The notes under the pieces: model-generated
Seen by the model: the letters and a program-made list of their open reading frames with translations, nothing else
The model's database searches: none
Told to the model about the DNA's origin: nothing
Source of the DNA: Candidatus Thorarchaeota archaeon
GTDB lineage: Archaea; Asgardarchaeota; Thorarchaeia; Thorarchaeales; Thorarchaeaceae
DNA length: 13,332 nucleotides
Reading direction: 5' to 3'
Assembly: GCA_019057595.1 (NCBI GenBank)
Contig: DXJI01000013.1
Span: forward strand, 1 to 13,332
Program-made: the position numbers and the translations under genes
Shown here: positions 7,314 through 13,265 of the stretch, piece after piece
How positions within the stretch are numbered: the stretch's first letter is position 1
How the letters are laid out: the number at the start of each line of letters is the position of its first letter

Positions 7314-7369
7314 CCAGAACCTCTACTCTCCCTCAACCCTCGACGAATATTAAGCTTGGGTGTGGTCAG

Positions 7370-8764
7370 TCAGTTTGGTTCAAAGTGAATGAAGACAGAG
7401 TCTATTTCTGGTAGAGTTTCTATGATTTTCTTCTTCAGAGATTCCGCAATCTCATGGCTCTCAGTGAGGGTCATAGTACCAGGTATTGTGCATGTAATCA
7501 GGACTGCTACTTCATTCTCCTCTTTTTGCACGACAATATTTCTACAAGTTGTGGCGTGAGATGCATTTTCCATTATCCTTGTGACAGAATCAACGATTTC
7601 AGATGATTCATGAGTGATATCACGTGCTGGACTCTCTTTGATTGTTGTTTCAAGATGTAGTGTAACATTGTTCAGATGTGGCACGATTTTCTTCAGGCGC
7701 TCCTCAAACTTCTCAGACACCAAGTGTGCATCTTCAAGGGTCAAGTCTGTTGACATTTCTAGGTCTGCAGCAATATCCATTCCATCTGATGTTGAGAATA
7801 CGCGAAGATTGTGTACGCTATGCACATCTGACAACCTTCGTGCAATCACCTGCATCTGGTCGTAGATGTCCAATTTCGATAATTGGGAAACATCTCCTTC
7901 CGCAGGCTCAACATGAATCACCACATCGACTCGTCTTGCTAGGTCTAAAAGAGCTCTCTCAATTAAGTCAGTCACACCATGGGCTTCCGTAATTCTAACG
8001 GTCTCATCTACTGACACAACAATGTCAACAAAGAGTTCAGGTCCAGAGTGTCTAACACGGGCTCTCCTACACTCAACAACTCCGGTTACTTCCTCAACCC
8101 TTCGAATGATTTCTTCCTGCAGTCCTTCTGGTGCAGCGTCTGTGAGTGCATCAAAGGTTCTTCTTCCAAGTCGGTATGATACAACAAAGATGACTATTGC
8201 CACACCTATGGCGGCTAGTGGATCTGCTATGGGAATGCCAATCCAAACAAAACTTAGACCCAATAGAACCACAATCGAACTGATCATGTCTGTCCGGAAA
8301 TGAAGTGCGTCTGCTTCGAGTGCTTGACTACCATGTTCCTCAGCAGTCTGGTAGAGGACCCGACTTTGCCAATATGTCACAAAAACTCCAATCACCATCA
8401 CGATGATTCCCCAGATTGATGCCTCTGGCCATTCCTGCAACTCGATTCTTCGCAATGCTTCAAAACATATCCACACCGCTGTGATCCAGAGGATTATGGT
8501 TTCAGAAAGTGCTGCAAAGTTCTCAATTTTACCGTGACCATATTGATGGTCTGAGTCAGGACCTTTGGACGCTCTTCTTACTGCTACTAGGGTTATGCCT
8601 GCAGCCGCAAAATCGAGGCCACTGTGAAGAGCTTCAGAGATGATTCCAAGAGAGTTTGTAAGCAAACCTACAACAATCTTCATCACAGTGAGAAGAGCGG
8701 CTGCTAGAACTGAATATAGAGCAGCTCTCTGAACCTTCTTTCGTCCCTCAGCGACTTTATCCAT
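7370..8764 (-). CDS. Cation diffusion facilitator (CDF) metal-efflux protein with three C-terminal domains
   Basis: The protein has 464 residues counted from ATG 8764. Six transmembrane segments lie at about 15-35, 39-63, 83-105, 116-132, 158-177 and 180-201. The transport site is H47-x3-D51 (SEALHSGLD) in TM2 and H155-x3-D159 (ADALHFRTD) in TM5, an HD-HD set usually linked to zinc. HQYGHGKIEN follows TM2 as in the family. Instead of one ferredoxin-like cytoplasmic domain there are three in tandem (about 205-288, 295-375, 385-464). Each has a central strand-helix around (A/S)H and ends in H-x-E: H262/H284-x-E286, H347/H370-x-E372, H437/H460-x-E462. It exports divalent metal from the cytosol by proton antiport. 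TTG 8779 is an alternative start, but a TATA box at 8795-8802 predicts transcription beginning downstream of it. Confidence 0.9.
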   Translation of the reverse strand: MDKVAEGRKKVQRAALYSVLAAALLTVMKIVVGLLTNSLGIISEALHSGLDFAAAGITLVAVRRASKGPDSDHQYGHGKIENFAALSETIILWITAVWICFEALRRIELQEWPEASIWGIIVMVIGVFVTYWQSRVLYQTAEEHGSQALEADALHFRTDMISSIVVLLGLSFVWIGIPIADPLAAIGVAIVIFVVSYRLGRRTFDALTDAAPEGLQEEIIRRVEEVTGVVECRRARVRHSGPELFVDIVVSVDETVRITEAHGVTDLIERALLDLARRVDVVIHVEPAEGDVSQLSKLDIYDQMQVIARRLSDVHSVHNLRVFSTSDGMDIAADLEMSTDLTLEDAHLVSEKFEERLKKIVPHLNNVTLHLETTIKESPARDITHESSEIVDSVTRIMENASHATTCRNIVVQKEENEVAVLITCTIPGTMTLTESHEIAESLKKKIIETLPEIDSVFIHFEPN

Positions 8765-8794
8765 TCCTGACACAGACAAGCGCCCCCATGCTCA

Positions 8795-8802
8795 AGATAT
8801 AA
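8795..8802 (-). promoter_or_regulatory. TATA-like box for the CDF gene
   Basis: On the minus strand this reads TTATATCT, a good archaeal TATA match. It predicts transcription from about 8774, which leaves ATG 8764 as the first usable start with a leader of about ten bases ending in AGGA. Confidence 0.45.
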
Positions 8803-8834
8803 TGATTACTGAACCTGTCCAAATTAAGGTAATG

Positions 8835-8840
8835 TTATAT
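8835..8840 (+). promoter_or_regulatory. TATA-like box for the aminotransferase gene
   Basis: TTATAT sits within GGTAATGTTATATC in the divergent spacer 8765-8889. It predicts a start near 8864 and a leader of about 26 bases, with GGTG (8880-8883) six bases before ATG 8890 as a weak ribosome-binding site. Confidence 0.45.
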
Positions 8841-8889
8841 CATGCGGGTCAGAAGTCATTGTAGTGTAGTGTGGACCTTGGTGTAGTTC

Positions 8890-10047
8890 ATGAAGTACAG
8901 GACTGAAGATATCCAGCCGCCACCAATTGTCAAGTTGACCGAAGCTGCTAAGAAGTTCATTTCATCACCTGATTTCTTGAATCTTGGTCAAGGTCTTCCA
9001 GGACACATTCCATCTGAGGAGGTTTTGTCATCACTTCGAGACAGGTTGTCTCATCCAGCAACTCATCTCTATACCCCTGATGAAGGTCTAATGGACCTTC
9101 GTGAGGAACTCGCGCTCTATCTGCGCCAAAAGTCAGGAATTGATGTAAACCCACAGAACGAGCTAGTGATCACAGCCGGTGCAAACAATGCGTTTGCAGG
9201 AGCTGTCCTCACACTGATTGAACCAGGTGAGAATGTTATTGTTCCAACACCTTACTACTTCAACACTGTCATGGCAATCAAGCTTGCTGGAGGCGAGGTC
9301 ATAGAGGTTCCTGTAGACAGTGAATTCCAACCACAGGCAGAGCTTATCGCAGCCGCAATCAATGACAAGACTCGAGCAATTTCCCTGATATCTCCAAACA
9401 ATCCCACAGGTGCTGTTTATAGTAAGAAATCTATGGATGAGATAGTGGACCTTTGTCTACAACACGATATCACACTCATCTCAGATGAAACCTATTCACG
9501 AATGGTGTTCGATGGAGCTGACCACTACAGTCCTCGATCACGGCGAGACGCAGGAGAACATGTACTAACACTTGGCAGCTTCTCCAAGGACTTTGGGATG
9601 AGCGGTTGGCGAGTCGGCTTCATTGCAGGACCACCAGCATTCACCAACGAATTCCTCAAGGTTCAGGACACCGTATCAATATGTGCTCCCACTGCTGGAC
9701 AACTGCTTGCACTAGAGATTCTCAAAGAGGGTCTCGAAGAAGTGGACAAGGAGCTCGGAAGGCTCAACCTTCTCAGAGACCTCGCCTACCTGAGGATGCG
9801 TGAGATTGATGCATTTGAGCCGGTTCACACACGAGGTACTTTCTATATGTTCCCAAGAGTGAAAGGATGCTCAGATTCAAAAAAACTTGTGATGGACATT
9901 CTGCAGTCAACAGGAACACTGCTTCTTCCAGGGGCAATCTTTGGGGACTCAGGTGAGGGTCACGTACGAATCTCTATAGGCCCTCTGACTCCGGAGGCTG
10001 TTGACGAGGCATTTGACAGGCTGGCTGGATTCTTCAACGAAATCTAA
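8890..10047 (+). CDS. Class I/II PLP-dependent aminotransferase (aspartate-aminotransferase-like)
   Basis: The protein has 385 residues, normal for fold-type I aminotransferases. Landmarks are the N-terminal INLGQGLPGH-type entry (FLNLGQGLPGH, 29-39), TAGANNAF (95-102), ISPNNPTGAVY (167-177) with N171 contacting the cofactor, ISDETYSRMVFDG (197-209) with D199 and Y202 on the PLP ring, and GSFSKDFGMSGWRVGF (229-244) with the Schiff-base lysine K233. R360 in GHVRISIG is the likely alpha-carboxylate-binding arginine. It transfers amino groups between an amino acid and a 2-oxoacid in the cytosol; the specific substrate (aspartate, aromatic, branched, alanine) cannot be read from these motifs. It converges on glutamine synthetase with a shared CTAA stop overlap, so the two are neighbours in nitrogen metabolism but not an operon. 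Confidence 0.9.
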   Translation: MKYRTEDIQPPPIVKLTEAAKKFISSPDFLNLGQGLPGHIPSEEVLSSLRDRLSHPATHLYTPDEGLMDLREELALYLRQKSGIDVNPQNELVITAGANNAFAGAVLTLIEPGENVIVPTPYYFNTVMAIKLAGGEVIEVPVDSEFQPQAELIAAAINDKTRAISLISPNNPTGAVYSKKSMDEIVDLCLQHDITLISDETYSRMVFDGADHYSPRSRRDAGEHVLTLGSFSKDFGMSGWRVGFIAGPPAFTNEFLKVQDTVSICAPTAGQLLALEILKEGLEEVDKELGRLNLLRDLAYLRMREIDAFEPVHTRGTFYMFPRVKGCSDSKKLVMDILQSTGTLLLPGAIFGDSGEGHVRISIGPLTPEAVDEAFDRLAGFFNEI

Positions 10048-11345
10048 TGGTACTCATACATTTCCCATTCCCAGTCTGTGACAATTTGACTTGTGTATAA
10101 ACGCCACTCGTCTCTCTTCAAAGCGACGAATGATTTCATTATATCCTGACCTATAACATTGCAGATTACTTCGTCCTTCTCTAAGGCATCAAGAGCCTCA
10201 TCAAGGGCTGTTGGGAGGATTTGGATTCCAAGGATGTCCCTGTTCTCATCAGACATTTTGAAGATGTCCTCCCTTCGAGGTTTGGGAGGAGTCAGTTTTC
10301 TGTTGATGCCATCCATTCCTGCAGCAATTATCGCCGTAAAGAGAAGATAGGGATTTGCCGTAGGATCTGGAGAACGAAACTCTATTGCTGCATTGTCACC
10401 AGAGCTGAACATTGGGACTCGAATCAGAGCTGTTCTATTCATCATACCCCATGTAATATACACAGGCGCTTCATGGTGTGGAACTAGACGTTTGAATGAG
10501 TTGATTGTTGGATTTGCGAATGCTGTGATGGCAGCCGCATGTTCAATCAAACCTGCGACAAACATCTTCGCTATTTCAGAGAGTTCTGAGGTGTCATCCA
10601 CTCCAAACAGGTTCTTCTCACCATCCCAGAGTTGAAGATGACAATGCAGACCGTTGCCTGCCTGATCCTCGAAGGGTTTTGGCATGAAGGTAACATCCAC
10701 TCCCTGATTCTGGGAAATTGACCTTGCTAGATTCTTGAAGATTAGAATATTGTCAGCCATTTTCAACGCATCTGCAAAAGCCAGCTCAATCTCTTGTTGT
10801 GCCTCACCAACCTCATGATGTATAATTCGCGGTTGGATGTCTAGAGCCTTTAATGCTGATGCAATGTCAAGAAGTAAATCCATCCCGGGACTCTTCGGAT
10901 AGGTGTCGGCGTATCCTGCCTCGTCAAAAGGTTCTCCGTCTGGCGTGATGAGATGGAATTCGGGCTCCACCTTGACTCTCAAATGCATTTTTCCTGGCAA
11001 TAGTTCCTCACAGGTTTTGTGTAGAAGTCCTCTGGTATCTAGCGGATAGAAGTCCTTTCCCTTTGCGATCTTCTCTCTTATGAAACACATTGCTGCAGCT
11101 GTACGGTGTGCACGGAAAGGTAGTTCGATTAATGATGTAGGATCTGGATCTAGTCGGAGGTCAGATGCCTCAACATTTGCTAACCCAGTTACAGAGCTTC
11201 CATCAATACTTGTACCCTTTTTGAAAGCTGGATCGTTAGCCACTGCTTGAACGGTATCTGTTGGTTTACAAGGCACTATCATAGCCTTCATTCTACCAAG
11301 CAGATCTGGAAACCTTAGTTCAACAAATTCAATCTTATCTGACAT
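10044..11345 (-). CDS. glnA: Type I glutamine synthetase
   Basis: The protein has 433 residues. The N-terminal beta-grasp part reads FVELRFPDLLGRMKAMIV (7-24), then IDGSSVTGLANVEASDLRL (47-65). Catalytic-domain landmarks are VKVEPEFH with metal ligands E127/E129, HHEVGEAQQEIEL (176-188) with E178/E185, GNGLHCHLQLWD (230-241) with H234/H236, NPTINSFKRL (278-287), NRTALIRVP (303-311), and AIEFRSPDPTANPYLL (320-335) with E322/R324. It makes glutamine from glutamate, ammonia and ATP as a cytosolic dodecamer. The adenylylation loop of bacterial GSI-beta (DLYDLP, Tyr397) is replaced by EDIFKMS with F362, so AMP modification is unlikely. ATG 11345 has GGTGG six bases upstream. Some GS-like enzymes join glutamate to other amines, but the residue set here looks like true GS. 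Confidence 0.9.
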   Translation of the reverse strand: MSDKIEFVELRFPDLLGRMKAMIVPCKPTDTVQAVANDPAFKKGTSIDGSSVTGLANVEASDLRLDPDPTSLIELPFRAHRTAAAMCFIREKIAKGKDFYPLDTRGLLHKTCEELLPGKMHLRVKVEPEFHLITPDGEPFDEAGYADTYPKSPGMDLLLDIASALKALDIQPRIIHHEVGEAQQEIELAFADALKMADNILIFKNLARSISQNQGVDVTFMPKPFEDQAGNGLHCHLQLWDGEKNLFGVDDTSELSEIAKMFVAGLIEHAAAITAFANPTINSFKRLVPHHEAPVYITWGMMNRTALIRVPMFSSGDNAAIEFRSPDPTANPYLLFTAIIAAGMDGINRKLTPPKPRREDIFKMSDENRDILGIQILPTALDEALDALEKDEVICNVIGQDIMKSFVALKRDEWRLYTSQIVTDWEWEMYEYH

Positions 11346-11391
11346 TGTTAACCACCAGTGATTCCGCCTCTTTCGCTCGGGACTGGTTCCG

Positions 11392-11397
11392 TTTAAA
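11392..11397 (-). promoter_or_regulatory. TATA-like box for glutamine synthetase
   Basis: TTTAAA sits within CCTTTAAACGG on the minus strand. It lies about 50 bases before ATG 11345 and predicts a leader of about 23 bases that includes the GGTGG ribosome-binding site. The gene could therefore be transcribed independently of the 105-residue gene just upstream. Confidence 0.4.
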
Positions 11398-11406
11398 GGT
11401 CTTGGT

Positions 11407-11724
11407 CTACTCCCAGAGCTCCTTGTACCAGGTTTCAGCGTCGTCTAGTTCCAGTCTTATGGCCCCACTTACGACGTTCACATCCTCGCCCTCTTTGATC
11501 TCAAAATTCATGGCCGCAATCCTGATGGCATTTTTCTCTAGGTTGACTTTCCCGATATTGCGAGCATGCATAGTAGCTACTCTCTTTCCACCATCCATGA
11601 CGAGGAGCTGGTCATTATAAGAAACGACACACTTCATCTTGAATTTGCGATCATTGAAATCACCCATGTGAATCTCAAGATTGCTAAACTCTGCTTTCAC
11701 ATTCTCTGCAAACATCGGTTTCAC
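11407..11724 (-). CDS. 105-residue mostly-beta protein, possible PH-like fold, unknown function
   Basis: I do not recognise the family. After a short N-terminus, the chain alternates hydrophobic and polar residues in strand-like stretches (KFKMKCVVSY, QLLVMDGG, KRVATMHA, NAIRIAAMNFEI, VNVVSGAIRLEL). It then ends in one amphipathic helix, LDDAETWYKELW (93-104). Seven or so strands followed by a single C-terminal helix with a central Trp is the outline of a pleckstrin-homology-like domain, but this is only a visual resemblance. There is no signal peptide, membrane segment or metal motif. Start GTG 11724 fits a TATA box at 11748-11755 that would give a leaderless transcript; ATG 11715 is the alternative (102 residues). 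It is 61 bases upstream of glutamine synthetase on the same strand, which may be coincidental. Confidence 0.72.
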   Translation of the reverse strand: MKPMFAENVKAEFSNLEIHMGDFNDRKFKMKCVVSYNDQLLVMDGGKRVATMHARNIGKVNLEKNAIRIAAMNFEIKEGEDVNVVSGAIRLELDDAETWYKELWE

Positions 11725-11747
11725 ACTGGAATGGTTCGAACATCCCT

Positions 11748-11755
11748 CTTATGAA
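11748..11755 (-). promoter_or_regulatory. TATA-like box for the 105-residue gene
   Basis: TTCATAAG on the minus strand, preceded by the purine-rich ATGAAA, is centred about 27 bases from GTG 11724. That is the spacing expected for a leaderless archaeal transcript. Confidence 0.4.
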
Positions 11756-11812
11756 TTTCATCATTCTGATAATTTTCCGGAAGACAAATAGTTGCTCGGA
11801 CATAACAATTGA

Positions 11813-12643
11813 ATGAGTTTGATGAAAAAGGGGCTTCATATCGGTACAAGTGGTTGGTCCTACGATAAGGACTGGAGGGGTATATTCTATTCATCTGGAG
11901 GATCACTTCTGAAGCAATATCTCAAGTACTTCAACACTGCGGAGATCAACTCAACATTCTATGCATTGCCCCAACCAAATTTCGTGAAACATCTTTCCTC
12001 ATTGGATGAGAATGTGTTTTTCACTGCCAAACTTCCAAAGACAGTCACACACGACACACGTCTGAATCTGAGGATTAAAGAAGGGATAGGCGGAGGAACC
12101 CTCACTGAATACTTCAGATTGCTTGAACCTCTTCATGGACGTATTCAGGTCCTTCTGATTCAATTACCACCATGGGAACTCTCCAAGTTTGGTGATTTGG
12201 AAACTTTCTTCTCAGCTCTCGACCCTTCGTTTCGGTATGCCATTGAGTTCCGCGACGAGTCATGGTTGGTCCCTAAGGTTTGGTCGCTGATTGAAGACTA
12301 TGGAATTGCTCATGTGATTGTCGATGAACCCAAACTTCCTATCGACCTCAGAATAACTGCTGATTTCTCTTACATTCGATGGCATGGACATGGAGAAGAC
12401 CCCTGGTTTAATTACAGGTACTCTCTCGAAGAGCTTGAGCCCTGGATCCCTCGTTTGGAACAGGTCACGAGTGCGGTCGAAACGACTTTTGGCTATTTCA
12501 ACAACCACTTTGCAGGAAATGCCCCACTTAACGCATTCCAGATGCTATCGCTGTTGAAACAGACCAATCCAAAACAGGAAGTGAAACTTGATCGAATGTT
12601 GAAGGCATCTGCAACGACGCAAGCCACATTGGATGAGTTCTGA
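11813..12643 (+). CDS. DUF72 (YecE-like) TIM-barrel protein
   Basis: The protein has 276 residues. It carries the DUF72 hallmarks in order: LHIGTSGWSYDKDWRGIFY (8-26), FNTAEINSTFYALP (40-53), FFTAKLPKTVTHD (69-81), LLIQLPP (114-120), YAIEFRDESWL (142-152), FSYIRWHGHG (185-194) and TTFGYFNNHFAGNAPLNA (224-241). The family is widespread in archaea and bacteria and adopts a TIM-barrel-like fold. No reaction is firmly established, so only the family is assigned. The conserved E44-x-N-S-T-F-Y and the H/N-rich final strand point to an active-site-like cleft. The last ~27 residues are a charged tail beyond the domain. ATG 11813 starts the gene; a second in-frame ATG occurs three codons later, and neither has a clear Shine-Dalgarno site. 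It is divergent from the 105-residue gene across an 88-base spacer. Confidence 0.88.
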   Translation: MSLMKKGLHIGTSGWSYDKDWRGIFYSSGGSLLKQYLKYFNTAEINSTFYALPQPNFVKHLSSLDENVFFTAKLPKTVTHDTRLNLRIKEGIGGGTLTEYFRLLEPLHGRIQVLLIQLPPWELSKFGDLETFFSALDPSFRYAIEFRDESWLVPKVWSLIEDYGIAHVIVDEPKLPIDLRITADFSYIRWHGHGEDPWFNYRYSLEELEPWIPRLEQVTSAVETTFGYFNNHFAGNAPLNAFQMLSLLKQTNPKQEVKLDRMLKASATTQATLDEF

Positions 12644-12657
12644 TTTCTTGTTATTTT
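12644..12657 (+). terminator. T-rich terminator-like stretch after the DUF72 gene
   Basis: Immediately after the stop codon the plus strand reads TTTCTTGTTATTTT, with 11 T in 14 bases and no preceding hairpin. Archaeal termination commonly uses such oligo-T runs. The call rests on composition and position only. Confidence 0.4.
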
Positions 12658-12686
12658 GAAAGAATCTCTAACCGAAATACCCAAGG

Positions 12687-12693
12687 TTATAAG
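12687..12693 (+). promoter_or_regulatory. Strong TATA-like box in the AT-rich spacer
   Basis: TTATAAG is preceded at a short distance by CGAAATA (12674-12680), resembling an archaeal BRE/TATA pair. It predicts transcription from about 12716. No gene starts nearby, so the transcript would be either a small RNA or a leader of about 180 bases that passes through the tandem repeats into the 46-residue gene. The rest of the 12644-12899 spacer holds the repeats and nothing else I can identify. Confidence 0.4.
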
Positions 12694-12783
12694 GGCACAC
12701 AGCATTTTAGCGTTGCAGTAAGTGAGAAGGAAGAAACAGGATAACAAATAATTCCCTAAACTAGACTCTATTTTCTGGTTTTC

Positions 12784-12862
12784 GAAGTGTCTGTTTTCAG
12801 AAATAACAGATTGAATCTGTATTTTGAAGTGTCTGTTTTCCAGCTATCGCAGATTTAGTCTG
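12784..12862 (+). repeat. Two tandem 42-43 bp repeats with TCTG/CAGA half-sites
   Basis: Unit 1 (12784-12819) and unit 2 (12826-12862) both begin with the identical 15-mer GAAGTGTCTGTTTTC (12784-12798, 12826-12840). Both end in a dyad: CAGATTGAATCTG (12807-12819) and CAGATTTAGTCTG (12850-12862). Within each unit the half-sites run TCTG, CAGA, TCTG, at 12790/12807/12816 and 12832/12850/12859. The spacing is therefore nearly the same in both, while the bases between differ. The unit offset of 42-43 bases is about four helical turns. The array ends one base before a TATA-like AAGATATAC (12864-12872) and 38 bases before the ATG of the micro-operon. A protein-binding operator or activator array is the simplest reading. 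RNA hairpins (4-bp stem, 5-base loop) in a longer leader are possible if the 12687 promoter is used. Confidence 0.75.
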
Positions 12863-12899
12863 AAAGATATACTCTACTCACAAGAGCAGGATATAAACA

Positions 12900-13040
12900 A
12901 TGGAAAAAATGAAAATCAATTCTAAGACTCGATACAATCGAGCCCGAGTGAGAAGCGGACATGGACCACATAGAATGTTGAAGATGATACAGGAACAAAT
13001 GTTGTCAAAAACGGCTATAATAAACGAGGTGGAAAAATGA
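12900..13040 (+). CDS. 46-residue basic small protein, first gene of micro-operon
   Basis: The open frame ATG 12900 to TGA 13038-13040 encodes 46 residues. It is strongly basic, with eleven K/R against four acidic residues. The basic residues concentrate in the first 28 positions (K3, K5, K9, R11, R14, R16, R18, R25, K28), followed by a probable helix rich in M, I, L and Q. Such a composition suits nucleic-acid binding, but no family is recognised. AGGA (12888-12891) lies eight bases upstream of the start. The stop overlaps the next start as ATGA (13037-13040), which suggests translational coupling and supports both genes being real. Codon use (AAA, ATA, AGA) and base content are more AT-rich than in the rest of the window. 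A basic partner for the following Cys/His protein, or an antitoxin-like or regulatory peptide, are guesses only. Confidence 0.6.
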   Translation: MEKMKINSKTRYNRARVRSGHGPHRMLKMIQEQMLSKTAIINEVEK

Positions 13041-13165
13041 GTACTAGAAATTACGATCACTGTTCATGTGGTCACAAACGTGAGAAACATGACGACTTCA
13101 AAGATGGATGTTCTAAGTGCGCCTGTGAAGTGTTTCATAGAGGCATGATCCATAATTCCATGTAA
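13037..13165 (+). CDS. 42-residue Cys/His-rich zinc-ribbon-like microprotein, second gene of micro-operon
   Basis: ATG 13037 to TAA 13163-13165 encodes 42 residues with five Cys and five His. The pattern is C9-S-C11-G-H13, then H18-D-D-F, then G-C25-x2-C28-x-C30-x2-F33. This is a compact zinc-knuckle or mini zinc-ribbon arrangement with probable ligands C9, C11, C25 and C28 (or C30, with H13/H18 as alternatives). Similar CxCGH...GCxxCxCxxF microproteins occur in archaea, bacteria and their viruses without an established function, as far as I know. GAGGTGG (13026-13032) is a strong ribosome-binding site four bases upstream of the start, and the ATGA overlap couples it to the basic protein. The clustered, regularly spaced Cys residues would be very unlikely in a random open frame, so I consider this a real gene. 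Confidence 0.75.
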   Translation: MSTRNYDHCSCGHKREKHDDFKDGCSKCACEVFHRGMIHNSM

Positions 13166-13265
13166 ATCATAGTCGATGTCCATTGGGTGAAGGCTGTACG
13201 CAACTGCCATCTCGAAAGGCTAATAAGCGGACCAAAGGCACGAATCCGAGTCAGGTGTATAACCG

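Noticed and set aside
12784..12862. Possible CRISPR array
   Set aside because: There are only two units. The similarity spans most of the unit and includes the would-be spacer, and no cas gene is present. It fits an operator-type repeat better.
12878..13060. 60-codon minus-strand frame over the micro-operon
   Set aside because: It is hydrophobic and Ile/Phe/Cys-rich, as expected for the complement of an A-rich coding strand. The plus-strand pair has ribosome-binding sites, coupling and a Cys pattern.
12900..13165. Toxin-antitoxin module
   Set aside because: Size and coupling are compatible, but neither peptide matches a toxin or antitoxin family I know. The label would be a guess, so it is kept only as a possibility.
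13200..13262. tRNA-like T-arm (GGCACGAATCC) near the right end
   Set aside because: The T-loop lacks the TTC start and no matching acceptor, D or anticodon arms could be paired around it.
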